A stretch of 64,000 nucleotides of DNA from Oegoconia quadripuncta (taxonomy: Eukaryota; Arthropoda; Insecta; Lepidoptera; Autostichidae). Where the stretch lies: contig OX438743.1 in assembly GCA_949316235.1 (NCBI GenBank), positions 24,239,771-24,303,770 of the forward strand. Direction: 5' to 3'. Below, one piece after another: positions 22,490-34,499 of this stretch. The notes under the pieces were generated by a model. That model saw only the letters and a program-made list of their open reading frames with translations, was not told the origin of the DNA and did not search any database. How positions within the stretch are numbered: the first letter of the stretch is position 1; each line of letters opens with the position of its first letter. The position numbers and the translations under genes are program-made.

Positions 22490-22671
22490 TGACATGTGCG
22501 CGACGCACCTTTTTTTTTAAAAGGTTTTCTTATAAGGTTTGTAATAACCTTTCTGGTTGGTACATGTCGATTTGGATATCTCCTCCTGTACCATTGCAAC
22601 GCAGCAAATGAATTTTTATTATTTACAAAATAAGCTTCCAGCAAGTTTAAACGTTCAGAATTTGAGCTCAT
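22490..22671 (-). pseudogene. Transposon-type helix-turn-helix fragment (DUF4817-like)
   Basis: Minus strand encodes SSNSERLNLLEAYFVNNKNS, then ALQWYRRRYPNRHVPTRKVI and a basic end. The YRRRYPNRxxPTRKV pattern resembles the N-terminal HTH domain (DUF4817) found in insect transposon-derived proteins. After ~62 codons it breaks into unrelated repeat sequence, so only the DNA-binding part remains. Confidence 0.5.
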
Positions 22672-22770
22672 TTTTGCAAAAAATAATAACTAAAAGCACA
22701 CCACACGCAATCAGATTTTGACATAAGCAACAAATTTTAACAAACAAAAAATTGTAGTGGTAGAGCCACG

Positions 22771-23116
22771 CTGTAAGCTTGCAGCATGAATGGGCCGGCT
22801 CGACCGGGGAAGTACCACCCTCTCGCAGAAGACCGACGTCTGAGTAGTGGCATTTTGCCACTGCGCTTCGTCCGGTGAGCGAGGGCGCCGGAGGCCCACC
22901 TTCCAGTCTCTCTCCAGAATGGTAGCGGTATTTAAAGAGTTAGTACCCCAGGAGGGTACCAGCACTATTAGTGCTGGAGAATCCCTCATCGCTCAGGCTG
23001 CCCTACTTATTCTGGGGTGGACACCTTCCTCAAAGGCCGGCAACGCATTTGTGACCCTTTTGGTGCCCGCATGCTCGTTTGCCGTCCTCTCAAATATAAA
23101 AAAAAAAAAAAAGAAA
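22771..23116 (+). mobile_element. Non-autonomous retroposon (GGGCCGGCTCGACCGGGG family)
   Basis: Starts GCTGTAAGCTTGCAGCATGA, contains ACCACCCTCTCGCAGAAGAC and a GC-rich body, ends GCCCTCTCAAATA plus poly(A). Compared with the copy at 53158-53548 it differs at only a few positions in the body but has a deletion in the tail (around 23062-23066). Overlapping ORFs on both strands are conserved between copies but look incidental. The 3' ~120 bp is shared with the LINE end at 26985-27232. Confidence 0.75.
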
Positions 23117-23616
23117 GTACGCATTATAAAAAGAAAACAAAGTTCGAAATTTAAAGCTTATTTGAATTTGAACTAGGTAGGTAAGTAAATCTTTTTTCAG
23201 AAAACTATCGAGGTTACGTAAGTTCCAAGTGAAACAAAATTAATTGGCTGCATATGTATGGGAAAAGTTTTTTTTGATTTCTAACTTTTCTAGTACTGAA
23301 ACTTCAGTTGGTCCCATGGAACTTTTTGATCAGCATACGAAACAGGATCGATTAGCATCAAAAAAATTTTTTGGGAGAAATGGTAATTTTCTTGCTAACC
23401 GTACATTTTTTTGAAAATCTGTGAATGGGAATGAAATTTTTTTGAAAAATTATGGATAGTCTCCTAAGACCAATTTCTTGTAGCTGCAACGATTAAGGTA
23501 CCTCCCTTGGCTGCCCCATTGAAACTTTCCACTCTGTATAAGGGCAGTCAAATCTGCCTGCAATCACCATAAGTACTTGGTTGTCTAATAATAATTTTCA
23601 AGGGAAAGTACATTTT

Positions 23617-23850
23617 ATAAAGAAAGAAAGAAAGAAAACTATTTACCACAAGTGGGCACACACTAAATGTACAAAACAAACTTAACATCTAAAACATTAA
23701 AAAGAACAAATTACAAAATATATAAAGATAAACATAATAAATTTTGAGTGTCACTGTGGCAAAAAGGGTGGGACTCAGCATTATGCTCAGCTCCAGGAAC
23801 TGGGCGCTGTTCTTCCGTCCCACCCTGGGAGAGTACTAATATGTGCTTAT
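23617..23850 (-). mobile_element. LINE 3' region with (AAAG)n tail, candidate
   Basis: (GAAA)n at 23617-23637, then AT-rich sequence, then TGTGGCAAAAAGGGTGGGAC and CAGCTCCAGGAACTGGGCGC, a GC-rich stretch resembling a LINE coding end on the minus strand. The family is not certain. Confidence 0.3.
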
Positions 23851-24289
23851 TATGTAGCGGGAAAGTATTGTGTCATTGTAAAAGTGCAGTGTGTGAATGT
23901 GACAAAGAAGATAATCAATACATAAATATTTAGTATACAAGCATAACATAAATATGAATATAGGTATTTATAAATATATAAATATGATATAACAACAAAC
24001 ATAAAGGCTACATCATCGGCCTCGAAGTATTATATTAAATTCTTTTGTTCTTCCAAAAGAAACTTTTTATATTGTGTTTTGACGGTATATTTCGATATAA
24101 GTTTTTATAATTTTTTATAAGTTTTTCGACTATTACTCATTAACTTGTTAAGTTAACTGTGATAGTTTTCAACATTGCAGTTAAAACATGCGTGAATCTT
24201 TTCTCGTATCCATAAACAACAGCTTGGCTGGCAGGGGGACGGGCGAGTCATAAGAAACAAAAATTTCCATAAGATCCCTGAATCGATAA

Positions 24290-24415
24290 TCTAACTAATA
24301 TTATAAATGCGAATGTTTGTTTGCTTGTTTGTTTGTTGCTCAATCACAGCGAAACGGATGAACGGATTTGGATAAAATTTGGTATATAGGTAGAATATAC
24401 CCTGGATTATAACCG
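24290..24415 (+). mobile_element. Lep1-like Helitron 5' half
   Basis: TCTAACTAATATTATAAATG start followed by GAACGGATTTGGATAAAATT and ACCCTGGATTATAACC; the hairpin/CTAG end is absent. Confidence 0.6.
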
Positions 24416-24706
24416 TCGTCCGTGCCTCAATGTAAAAAAAAAATCAGAATATTTTCATTTCTTTAACAAAGAAACATATCCAATTAGGTATCATATTATT
24501 AGAGCTGGTACCTACTTTGCTCAGCAGCTGAGCTTATGCATTCAGCGGGGCAATAGCGCTAGCGTACTAGGTACTATGCCTCACGGAAGCGAGTTGGACG
24601 GCGTATTTTTTCTATAAGATATAGGTATTTTTAATTGTGTTTTATATATGCTGTAAAGTTTGTTGAAAAAAATAAAATATTAGTAAAATATAACTTGCAA
24701 AATAGA

Positions 24707-24708
<2 letters not shown>

Positions 24709-24793
<85 letters not shown>

Positions 24794-24906
24794 CGTGTAT
24801 GGGTGTGTACGTGTATGGGTATGTGCGTGCATGTATGTGTACGTGTATGGGCGTGTTTGGCGTGGGTGAGGAGTGTGTGTGTGTGTCTGTGTGTTTGTGT
24901 GGGTGG
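24709..24906 (+). repeat. (GT)n microsatellite with GC and mixed tracts
   Basis: About 38 uninterrupted GT units, then (GC)4-5 and imperfect GT/GTAT tracts, running into the S1 SINE at 24907 where the SINE head should be. Confidence 0.95.
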
Positions 24907-25175
24907 GTAAACAACATTGGGTTACGATTCGGAGGCCGCGGGTTCTGAACCCCAGCGGGGTACATGTTTAAGTACTCGGTTTGGTTGGTGGTAGGACATT
25001 TTAAATGTCCGCCTGGCCAGCGACCACCATTTTATCTAAATCTGCCGCCAAGCAGCAATGTTAATAGCATTCCGGTTGTCAGAGATAAGATGCCAGTTCC
25101 CCAAAATGTGTTTGAGTTTCTGGGTCAGTACGCTTCCATCTCCGACCTCATTTAAATTGACTATTAAAAAAAAAA
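24907..25175 (+). mobile_element. SINE S1, head replaced by GT repeat
   Basis: AAACAACATTGGGTTACGAT through GCTTCCATCTCCGACCTCA with poly(A); the first ~20 bp including the A box is missing. Confidence 0.8.
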
Positions 25176-25177
25176 TG

Positions 25178-25222
25178 ATGTACCCTGTGTATCTACAAAA
25201 TAAAGATTTTTTGACTTTGACA
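25178..25222 (+). mobile_element. LINE 3' terminus fragment (ISDYLDD family)
   Basis: TACCCTGTGTATCTACAAAA and TAAAGATTTTTTGACTTTGA directly after the S1 poly(A). Confidence 0.6.
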
Positions 25223-25719
25223 ACATACGACTGCTTAAAATCCTTTGATTTTGTCGTAGTTGTTAAACAGCGTAACAATTGAAATACAATCCAACCAACC
25301 AAAGTCATTTAATGAGAGTCAACATTGAAATTTCGACCTCTACCGAATCCCCAATCTCCGAGACCCTCGAGGCTCGCTAAGTCCCCATTTGAAAGATCTC
25401 AAACGAATACGAATACGAAGTACTAAAATTACAATCCATTTGAAAGTTATTTCGTTTCGGTGAAATTAGTAGAAGTTAAATTAAAGTAATTATTAATTTC
25501 CAGTTCCTTGAGTTCCGTCCAATCTGTGATCGAAGGCCGTGTGCTTTTTAGGATTTCAGAGTTAACAAGGGAAGAGTTAATTACGCCATGTCCGTCTCTC
25601 TGTTCGAGGCTTAGCTCAGAGGATCTTGGTACTAGTAAGCTGTGATTTGGCTCGGGTATAAAGTGGTCAAATACCTAATCTTGAAAAATAGATTTTTTGT
25701 TTCTGTTTAAGAAATAATA

Positions 25720-26056
25720 CAGTGTGGGATCTCATATCTCCAGAAATAAGGGATAGTATACTTCAATACTTATACCGCAAAAAATACACAAGATTTAAAA
25801 AAAAAATATTTTAGAGATTATTTGAAAAAAATTCTGCTTCGAGTTCCTTACGTCAACAAACGGCTATAACTCTTGAACTACGAGGGTTATTGGGTTAAAA
25901 TAAATTCATTTGTAACCGTGCATAACGTGTCATGAAGACTAAATGAAAAACGAAACACGAAAAGTCATTGTTAATTTTTTTTGTTTTTTTTTTTAACGTA
26001 TATTGAAGTATACTATCCCCCCTTTTCGGATGTGCAGTATATGAGATCCCACACTG
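25720..26056. mobile_element. Tc1/mariner-type MITE (CAGTGTGGGATCTCAT ends, TA duplication)
   Basis: 337 bp. Arms CAGTGTGGGATCTCATAT...GGGATAGTATACTTCAATA and TATTGAAGTATACTATCCCC...ATGAGATCCCACACTG are inverted over ~55-60 bp. TA flanks both ends (25718-25719, 26057-26058). No transposase. Confidence 0.8.
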
Positions 26057-26455
26057 TATATATAATAAAAATTAAACCTACAGTTGTAGTAAATATTGCA
26101 AGGTTTATATCTTCGGGCTATGTTATCGCCTCCTATCCTAACCACGCTTTAACTGGACGTTTACCCTTAAAATGGGGTAATTTAACATTCTTTTTTTCGT
26201 CACGTCCCGTATCACGGTTGGATAACTCCGCCCAGAGGAATTGTTATCGCCAAGCTTGCTGTATTTTGTGGGATATAAATTGTTTTTTTTTTTTCAATGA
26301 GGGATTTATGTCAAATTTTGGTGCTTTCGGCTTCTTTTGACATTTGTCAATGGAATATTTGTTCAGTGTCGACTTGATCTCGATCTAGTGTTTCTAAATT
26401 TAAACTAAATAATTACTGGAGATAGTCTCTAGGATATTAGAGAGAGACAATACAA

Positions 26456-26698
26456 TAATAAATAAATAAATAAATATCTTTGCACATACACACAGCGCCA
26501 GCTAGTTCCACATTAAGCAACTAGGCTTGTATTATAGATACCAGATGTTTGATAAACTACAAAAATACATGAAAAACATCCATAACTCGGGAACACATAT
26601 ATCTGTATTCATCATACAAACATATGCCCCAGCGGGATTCGAACCCGCGACCTTTTGGTATAACAGCAGAGTTTCCAACTACTACACAAAACAGGTCA
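26456..26698 (-). mobile_element. SINE S2, full length
   Basis: Minus strand: head with A box (GTAGTAGTTGG) and B box (GGTTCGAATCCCGCTGGGGC), body TTCCCGAGTTATGGATGTT and CTAGCTGGCGCTGTGTGT, tail (ATTT)n. Confidence 0.85.
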
Positions 26699-26984
26699 TT
26701 AAATGATAATGACTGCTACGTGACTTAAAACTTGGATGATGATGTTAATTAGTATTACTTAATTTACTATATTTATGGTGGGACTCGACGGGCAATATAA
26801 GTACAAACTTGTGAAAATTGCCTCTCCAACAACAACAACAATCTTAAAAATTGAGCAATCGTAAACCCTGTGTGACAAAAAATAAAGAGTAGTTTCCCAA
26901 TAAACATCAATAATTTCACCGATACACTTCTCGCCGAAAATTAAATTTCCATCCACATCACCTGGATGAGTGGAAGTCTACCAC

Positions 26985-27232
26985 TGTACGTTTCTCAAGA
27001 AACTTCCTACTACGTACGACCACCCTGTGGAACGGACTTCCGGCAGCGGTATTCCCGAACGAGTACGACATTGGAACCTTCAAGAAACGAGCCTACACCT
27101 TCCTCAAAGGCCGGCAACGCATCTGTGACCCTTTTGGTGTTGCGGGTGTCCATGGGCGGCGGTGATTGCTTTCCATCAGGTGACCCGCATGCTCGTTTGC
27201 CGCCCTCTCATATATATAAAAAAAAAAAAATT
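26985..27232 (+). pseudogene. LINE RT C-terminus plus 3' end (FLKGRQR family)
   Basis: Plus strand in one frame reads [20 protein letters not shown], then [20 protein letters not shown] and [10 protein letters not shown] with stop, then CATCAGGTGACCCGCATGCT and poly(A). This is an intact C-terminal frame of a 5'-truncated non-LTR element. Its 3' module is the one borrowed by the short retroposons at 22771 and 53158. Confidence 0.75.
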
Positions 27233-27729
27233 ACCCCCGATTCAAATGCGCGTCGCGTACTGGTTTCACTTTGATGTAATCTTTATTTTATTTTACATTA
27301 TTTTAATGTTTTCTTTTATATAAGCTTGTGTAATATGAGTCCGTTGGCTGCATTAAATATTTTAATTACTATCGTTACGTAGCGCTGGGAAAACAAACGC
27401 GACATTATCATATTTATACCACGATTTTCTACATTTCAGGTTATACCTCGGTCATCCATCAATGGCAAAGTTACAGGTACAATAGGTACAAGTTTTCAGT
27501 TTAATAACGATACATCTTGTAAAATGTCAGTATTGGTCTATTCCTTTTTAATAAAAAGAGAATTTAATACAAATCGTCTGAATTTATGAGAATACAGAAT
27601 AAGTTCTAAAATATATTGTTGCAGGTTCTACCACAACATTAGACTAATTTAGAAACATTTTTCTAGATTCATTATTGACACTTTGACATAACTACCAAAC
27701 TTAGGGTTGTTTTTAATCCCACGAAAAAT

Positions 27730-27985
27730 TACGGGTGTTATGTGTTTAACGACGTTGTGTGTGTTTGTGTCCAGTTTTGGTCCAATTTCAGTATGGTTTT
27801 TTTTAATTAATGTCTAAACAAGGGGACAGATTATTAGCCATGATTGGTGAAAATTGGTTAAGATGTTGTTTCAAATATTTTACCCTTAATGTTTGGAATA
27901 CCCAAAAACTAATGTTTGGGATATCTCTGACCATTCCATATCTTGGAATAAAGGTCGTGACGTTATATATGCACATTTCGAAGAT
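27730..27985 (+). repeat. Interspersed repeat, ATTTGGNATACCC family
   Basis: GGGTGTTATGTGTTTAACGA at the left, then AATGTTTGGAATACCCAAAA, GGGATATCTCTGACCATTCC and GGTCGTGACGTTATATATGC. The most complete of four copies; nature unknown. Confidence 0.45.
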
Positions 27986-28716
27986 ATTTAGCTTATTTGT
28001 ATACCTGGATGATATTATTACGTTTGGATTCTCGGGGATTTAAAATTTACAATACTTATCTTAAATAATATTGAACTAGAACAGCGATATGAATTCAACG
28101 ACAATCGTTTTCCTGGTCAACTATCCAACATTTAACAAAATATGCGATTACTAAGCGCCTTTCAACTTAAAGAACTTAAAGTTCCACACAAAGTACTTTG
28201 CTCAGATATAACGAACAGGCGCTTAGTGGGCTCGGTGACTTTCCCGAATACACGAGAAATTCAAATTGTCGGGGATACAAAGCGTCCCTGATCGCTAAAT
28301 ATATCTATTAACCTACATCGACGTATATCACTTACCTCCATAAATACACCGAAAGCTAAACCTTACCTAACATTGTAAATATATTTCAGGCTACTTTATA
28401 AAACCACTCCAAAGTACTCCAAACCCTTTTATAATCAAACCTCTGTTTGCCTTCCCACTTTCACCCTTAAATTTAAACGGGTGAGATTCAAATTTGTATG
28501 CAAATAGGTTTATAAATAACTGACTTAGAATTTTATATTGCCAATAAAAGTTTTATATGGCTTAGATGTGAACAGGGCAGCGAATATTATATCTTTGCTT
28601 GTGTACATTGTGTAGTTCAATGTGCTGTTCCCTTATGATACTCACTGGATGAGACTATAAATTGAAAATCTAGATCTAGATTAATCTAGATAATCAGTTA
28701 ACTGTTTATCCATCAA

Positions 28717-28850
28717 TCAATCAATCAATTTATTGCTTTCACATGGGTTTTTATGGTCTTAGGGTGTAGCAATAGAGTGAGGCCGAGGCTTCATTGTTGC
28801 ATGCTAAATTTTATTGTGTCATGGTCGACGAATAAATGTATTCTATTATT
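28717..28850 (-). mobile_element. Candidate LINE 3' end with (ATTG)n tail
   Basis: (TCAA)4 followed by TTTATTGCTTTCACATGG: on the minus strand an AATAAA-containing end with a tetranucleotide tail. Confidence 0.35.
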
Positions 28851-29094
28851 ATCAATTCATTATTTATTAAATGAAAAAGATATTTATCTATATTTATTAT
28901 CAATATATTAGATTATTAGAATAGATTAAATTATACGAAATATGTCAAGCTATAAATTTTTATCATTTAGGAACTCATTTAAATTATAATAGGATTTTTC
29001 TATTAAAAAATATTTTACTTGTTTTATAAATTTTAAGTCATTCTTTTCATTTTGTAGATATGATGGAATTTTATTGTAAATTTTGGTTGACATC

Positions 29095-29230
29095 GCATAT
29101 GAATGCGTTTGACTACGACCTCACCTGATGGAAAGTGACGACGTGGCCGAAGATGAAGCACGCGATCTCAGTAGATGCCTATTTATCCTGCTCTTGAAGA
29201 TCCCAAGGTTGCAGATTTTTTCAGAAATCT
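29095..29230 (-). pseudogene. LINE C-terminus fragment (FKSRVNRH family)
   Basis: Minus strand [20 protein letters not shown], then ATSSLSIR-like sequence, as at 31735-31905 and 51330-51640. Confidence 0.55.
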
Positions 29231-29491
29231 ATTTCTATCTACAAGGTGGTATCGGTAACTGAACTCGTTGTTTATTTTCTTACGGAGTTAATTTAGTAGC
29301 TCCGTTGAAGCGAGCAGAAAGTGATATATAATTAATTACATCTTACACGAGTGCAAATTATAAATCACCTAATACGAGATCGGTAATCTGCATCTCTTCC
29401 AATTACGACGATAAAGCATTTACAAAATCTATTATACAATCGTAGAAACTTTTCACTGAAACCCGCCACAATAATGCGCGGGTATTTGTTT

Positions 29492-29850
29492 TTTTTTTTC
29501 GTTTTATTTACTTCTCTCGGATAAGGCAAAGGGATCTAAGCCATGTCTTATTTCTCTTATTTCTTCAGTTTATAAGTCAGTCTCAGACAAAACAAGTAAT
29601 TCGTCGTATACTTGGCGTATACAGAGCCTAGTCACGGTCAAGTCATTCTTCAGTAAAGTGGCAGAATGCTTTATAAAAGATTTTGGCGGCTTCTTGTGGG
29701 AACCCGAAAGCTTCGTTAGGCACTTTAATTTACACTTCCCTTCACTTGTACACCATCACTAACTTAGCTTCAAAAGTCAGAATTCACAAATTATAAGAAT
29801 TATAAACAAAAATGCTACCTACTTCACTCCCCGAGATCCTGCCAAAAAGC
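29492..29850 (-). mobile_element. 359-bp retrocopy with poly(A) and 15-bp target duplication
   Basis: Flanked by CGCGGGTATTTGTTT at 29477-29491 and 29851-29865. On the minus strand it starts GCTTTTTGGCAGGATCTCGG, has no long ORF and ends AAGTAAATAAAACG plus poly(A), i.e. a polyadenylated transcript. A pyrimidine-containing start could be a true 5' end (processed RNA copy) or a LINE truncation point. The source RNA is not recognised. Confidence 0.65.
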
Positions 29851-31374
29851 CGCGGGTATTTGTTTCCATTTGTTTTGTTATAAATTCAAATTTAGAACTC
29901 TCCCCGCACTCGAGTAAAGATCGTTCGTAATTTGTATGTCTTCCGATGAGTGCCTACAAGGTTTATAATTAAACTTAAATTAAACTAATTGATAAAAAAA
30001 AAACTATGCAGTAATGGATGTTCATAAATCTTTAAAATGAAAAATACCCCTTCCGTCCACCTCAGATAACATATTCGTTTGTTTTTGCTAACAAAACGTT
30101 AGGCCACGCCCATGTTTGGTTAGAATAACATGTTAGATTGTTAGAAAACCATAAAATCACGTCGCAAAAGACCCGGCTTTACTGCGACATGACTGAGCTT
30201 GTATAAAAATAACAATATTCCAAAAGAACCCATGACAAAATGAGACACTTAAACCCGTATCCCATTTTCGCTGACGCTATTTCTGTAGCGGGCTATAAAA
30301 ATGTGCCAACTGAACCGGTAGGACTTGACCTATTTGTGGGCAGTTCCGTCACCAGACCACCACTCGAAGATGTTATAATGATATGACTATTGTCACGGGA
30401 ATGTTATTTACAGGATTTCTTTGTTCTCCGTATGATAATGCATAGAATGCCATTCTATTCTCGCGTACAAAGTTGTTCGATCTAGTTGTTTTGTCTGATC
30501 TATGAAAGGTCCGTCGTCTGCTGTCCCTTTTTACAAAGACATCTAAATACATAGTTGTTTTTTGAATAACTATTTATGGAATTGTATATTTCGGTGGCAC
30601 TATTTATGCACAGTTTTTTTCTGGGATATGAATTGTAATTATAGGTAAAGCAGTCTGCGTATGAGAATGACGATTCCAGCAACATGTGACGTCAGAATGC
30701 TAAAATATTGAATAACTCTTAAATAACAGTGGCCCTTCTTGTTGGTACTATTTTATCTAATACAATTTTTTGACATTATACAAAAACGGTTTCCTGGAAT
30801 TAGTGCGATGAAAACGTGTCAGATTCATTTAAGACATGCAAAATGAACTGGTTCAGGAATTTCACATCTAACGTCGGAAATGTTCAATGTTACATAGAAA
30901 TAAAGCGATACTAACTCAACCTGTTTAATGTTTAACCGAATATTTCATACGTAATTTGCGTAGACACATAAAGAAATGCTTATACAAAATTCAGCCAGAG
31001 TCTCTTGATGGGAGAATTTTCCGCGCACCTCCGGGGGCGTAACGTTCTGATATTAGGTCGGCCGCATTTTTCACCCACCCTTATTAAATCATCTCTTACA
31101 AAGAGAGAGAAATCCCTCGCTTCTTGAATTAAAAATTTTGGTGCAGACACCAAGTTAGGGTGCTATTGACTTCTTTGATGGCATTATTATACTTCTTTTT
31201 GTGTATATGAGTAGCGTATGGCCGCGTGGTTTATATGGAAGAATTGGTTTAACCCGTCTCTCAACACGTAAAAAGAATAAAACCAACCCGCCTCTTCTCG
31301 TGGGTGTCGTAAAAGGCGACTAAGGGACTTTCCACCAAAAACATCCACAGATTTGCACTCTTTAACCTTAATGG

Positions 31375-31418
31375 ACCTTATATACCGAACATTCGCACTA
31401 AGAAGTTCGATTCTTTAG
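31375..31418 (+). pseudogene. LINE C-terminus, left part (split by SINE)
   Basis: Encodes PNIRTKKFDS, continued at 31735 after the inserted S1 SINE. ATTCTT occurs on both sides of the SINE. Confidence 0.55.
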
Positions 31419-31734
31419 GACCGCCTCTGTGGCTCAATGTAAATAACATAGGGTTTACAAGTCGGAGGTCGCGGATTCGATCCCTAGCGGGGTACATGTT
31501 TAGTACAGGTAGGGCATTTTAAATGTCCGCCTGGCTAGCTACCACCATCTTATTGAAATCTGCTGCCAAACAGCAATGTTAATAAATAGCATTGTTGTGT
31601 TCCGATTGTCAGAGATAAGATAGCCAGTTCCCCAAATATTTGGGTTTCCGGGTCAGTACACTTCCACCCTCGGCCTCATCTTCACTTAACATCAGGTGTG
31701 ATTGAGGTCAAGTGCTCATGCATAAAAAAAAAAA
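31419..31734 (+). mobile_element. SINE S1, full length, inserted in a LINE
   Basis: Head GACCGCCTCTGTGGCTCAAT, A and B boxes (GGATTCGATCCC), complete body and poly(A). Flanked by ATTCTT as short target duplication within LINE coding sequence. Confidence 0.85.
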
Positions 31735-31910
31735 TTCTTCATTCATCATCCGAACAACCAAGGTGTGGAACTCCCTTCTTGGAACTATCACAACCTTGGG
31801 ATCTTTAAGAGCAGAGTGAATAGGCATTTACTGGGATCGCGTGCTTCATCTTCGACCACATTGTCACTATCCATCATATAAGATGGTGGTCAAACGCGAA
31901 ACCAGTAAAA
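31735..31910 (+). pseudogene. LINE C-terminus, right part (FKSRVNRH family)
   Basis: Reads through small lesions as a WN-L...[20 protein letters not shown] end, followed by a poly(A)-like run at 31905. Continues the 31375-31418 piece. Confidence 0.6.
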
Positions 31911-31954
31911 AAAAAATGGGGTACACTCCCTGTCACGTGTGCATTTCTGTATAT

Positions 31955-32070
31955 TTCTGAAGTTGAACCATGGCTGTTTCAAACATCAAAGTTTCAATAT
32001 TTGGAACACCCAAACGCTAACATTTGGGTTATCTCTGACCACCCCATTAATGGGATAAGGGTGATAATAA
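31955..32070 (+). repeat. Interspersed repeat, ATTTGGNATACCC family
   Basis: CAATATTTGGAACACCCAAA, CATTTGGGTTATCTCTGACC and ATGGGATAAGGGTGA. Confidence 0.4.
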
Positions 32071-32309
32071 TTATTAAATAAATTTATTATTGTTTACTCC
32101 AGAAAACTTCATGAAAATTAATTACCATTTCATGACTATGTTTTTGACGTCAAAATTTAATTGTTGTATTCAAAGATTACCTAATTTAAAATCACAGCCA
32201 AAATGGCAACTAAGGGACTTTCCACCAAAAACATATAGTCCAGATTTGCACGTTTTAACGGCAATGGGATCACCGTCTGTTAGGTGTGCTTCTCTGTATA
32301 TTTAGTACG

Positions 32310-32400
32310 GTGAATCGTGAAAGAAACACCAATATTTGGGATATCCTTGACCACCCCATTTGAGATAAAGATCGTGACGATATGTATGTATGTATGTTTC
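32310..32400 (+). repeat. Interspersed repeat, ATTTGGNATACCC family, short copy
   Basis: AATATTTGGGATATCCTTGA and GATCGTGACGATATGTATG. Confidence 0.35.
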
Positions 32401-32832
32401 CTTTCGTCGCGACGTGAGCATTATTCCCTATACACCACATAGGGAAACTTGTTCCATGAAAATCACTTATATAAGAAACTCATGAGGAGGCTGAATAGTA
32501 ATTTACTGATATTGTGTGCTTCATCTTATATTCGGTGAGATTGTGGTTTGCTGTGGAATACATATGGTACAGATCGAATGTTATACGAATACAGTTGGAT
32601 GAAACTATACACCCCTGTCCAGTTGCTGGAAAAATCCATTTTATCAACCAAGAAAATAGAAAAAAAATAGAAATTAGAAAAACCTCGAGGTAACAAATGA
32701 ATACATCAACAGATAAATCGAACCGACGCGCGACGTGTTAAAAGCTACATTTTTCGAAACGGCTTAACCGATTTCTATAAAACATGACTAAGAACGTACA
32801 CCCGAGTTTAAAATTAAATAAAAAAAAAATAT

Positions 32833-32952
32833 TGAAATACGGACACATGTGGACACGTTTCATTTATAATGTAATCTATTTACAAAAAAAAATCTTCATA
32901 ATACAAGCCTAGTTGCTTAGTGTAGAACTAGATGGCGCTGTGTGTATGTTAC
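32833..32952 (+). mobile_element. SINE S2, head missing
   Basis: Body from GAAATACGGACACATGTGGA through TTTACAAAAAAAAATC to ACTAGATGGCGCTGTGTGTA; no tRNA-like part. Confidence 0.7.
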
Positions 32953-33792
32953 GTCCGCGATACACCGAGCTAGGGAAAATACCGAATCACTATATCACGG
33001 CTAAATATGAATGTACCTTGGCTGGATGGTTAGATTCCTCGCAATGAGGCCCCTGACTTCTCTCTTCACGTCACTTCACTTTTGGTGGTGTACATGTGTT
33101 GTGTGTATGTGGATGAATACTTATTATATTGTTACGCCGAAATACTACGAAATAATAGTACCAAAACCGAAATCCGACCCGACAGTGAAGGCGTTAAGTC
33201 AGAATGCCAAAGTTAACTGTCAAACTCGAATTAAAACTATACAAACAGTGCTACCATTGTAACACCTTACTACTGCTGTTACTCGAAGCAAACACGAAAA
33301 TACCTATGTAAATTAAGAATTCCTTACGAATTCTGAACAGTGTATGTCTATGGACATGGAATGGAGTGGAATCGGAGGCTCGCCGTATTACCGGCGGTGA
33401 CGTTGTAAGGGGAAAAGCGGGAGCGCCCGCGTCTTCAGACGGCGCGGCCTGGGCAAAACCTTCCTGGCCAGTGATTCTCAGACATTCGAGATTTCACTCT
33501 CGATAGACATCCATAGGTCTGTCACTTTTGCACTTGCATATAAGTGTAAAAGGAATAGACATGCCAGTATCAATCAACAGTGAAATAACGAATGCGTGAG
33601 AATCGCGTGGCGTGGTGACGCGAAGCAACTACCTATTCTTTCCTTTGTCTTTTGTAAAAGAGTGACTATAAACTGTTAATTTTGGCTTTATTTCATTTTA
33701 TCGATAACAGTATTTATTCTATTTAATTACACCCAACCTGGGGCGATTTTGAGAATTCTCGTTTGGTAGGATAGCGTTAGAATAACTCTGCA
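32953..33792. other. Globin intron 1, GC-variable segment
   Basis: 33365-33500 is locally GC-rich (GGGAGCGCCCGCGTC) and probably a LINE coding scrap. No gene. Confidence 0.35.
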
Positions 33793-34112
33793 TTTTTTAT
33801 AATGCACAACGGGTTAGCACACCTTAATCACACCTAATGTTAAATGAAGATGAGGCCGAAGATAAAAGCGTACTGATCCGGAAACCCTAAGTTATTTGGG
33901 GGACTGGCTATCAACAACCGGAACACAACAATGCTATTAACATTGCTGTTTGGCGGCAGACTAAAATAAGACGGTAGCTAGCAGGCGGACATGTAAAATG
34001 TCCTACCACCTACCAAACCGAGTACTACACATGTACCCCGTTGAGGATCGAACCGGCGACCTCCGATTCGAAACACAATGTTGTTCAACGGTCCGTGGTT
34101 CAACGGATGCGG
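33793..34112 (-). mobile_element. SINE S1, diverged
   Basis: Poly(T), CACAACGGGTTAGCAC, GATGAGGCCGAAG, CAACAACCGGAACACAAC, GGCGGCAGA, and a head altered to CAACGGTCCGTGGTTCAACG. Confidence 0.75.
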
Positions 34113-34499
34113 TCCTGACTCCAACTCTGGCTTACTTAAAAAGCGCGAAGAATCGAAGCTCAATAAAAGCGAATAGTCACTTCCAAATATTGCTACGTTA
34201 GCAAGTAAAGCTATTCCTTCGGCCCAAGGGGATATTACGGGGTCTTTTTCATCCAATCTAGAATATTACCTCCTATAAATAGAAAAGAGTTTTATCGCAA
34301 TTTATGGGAGCGAAGTAAGGTTTTTTTAAGGTAATCGCGGAAGTAGGTACGATATTTACTTAGCTCATGGAATTTTTATTCTTATATTTGCCATGGGGTT
34401 GCTTTCGCTCTATCCTACTGCCAATTATAGACCACAAGTCGCAGCAGTTAGCTGCAGCTAAAAGTATACACCTAACTCACTAGATCTATTGTGTTAATA

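Larger units (their letters stand above)
27986..31374. other. Globin intron 1, central part
   Basis: Apart from the LINE pieces and the retrocopy at 29492 listed above, no feature. A TCGTGGGTGTCGTAAAAGGCGA block at ~31299 is another LINE scrap. Confidence 0.4.

Noticed and set aside
22711..22989. 92-codon minus-strand ORF conserved at 53170-53385
   Set aside because: Conservation is explained by the two copies of the same short retroposon; it overlaps another ORF on the other strand and has no known domain.
24635..24965. Open frames of Cys-Val or His-Thr repeats on both strands
   Set aside because: They are translations of the (GT)n microsatellite and not genes.
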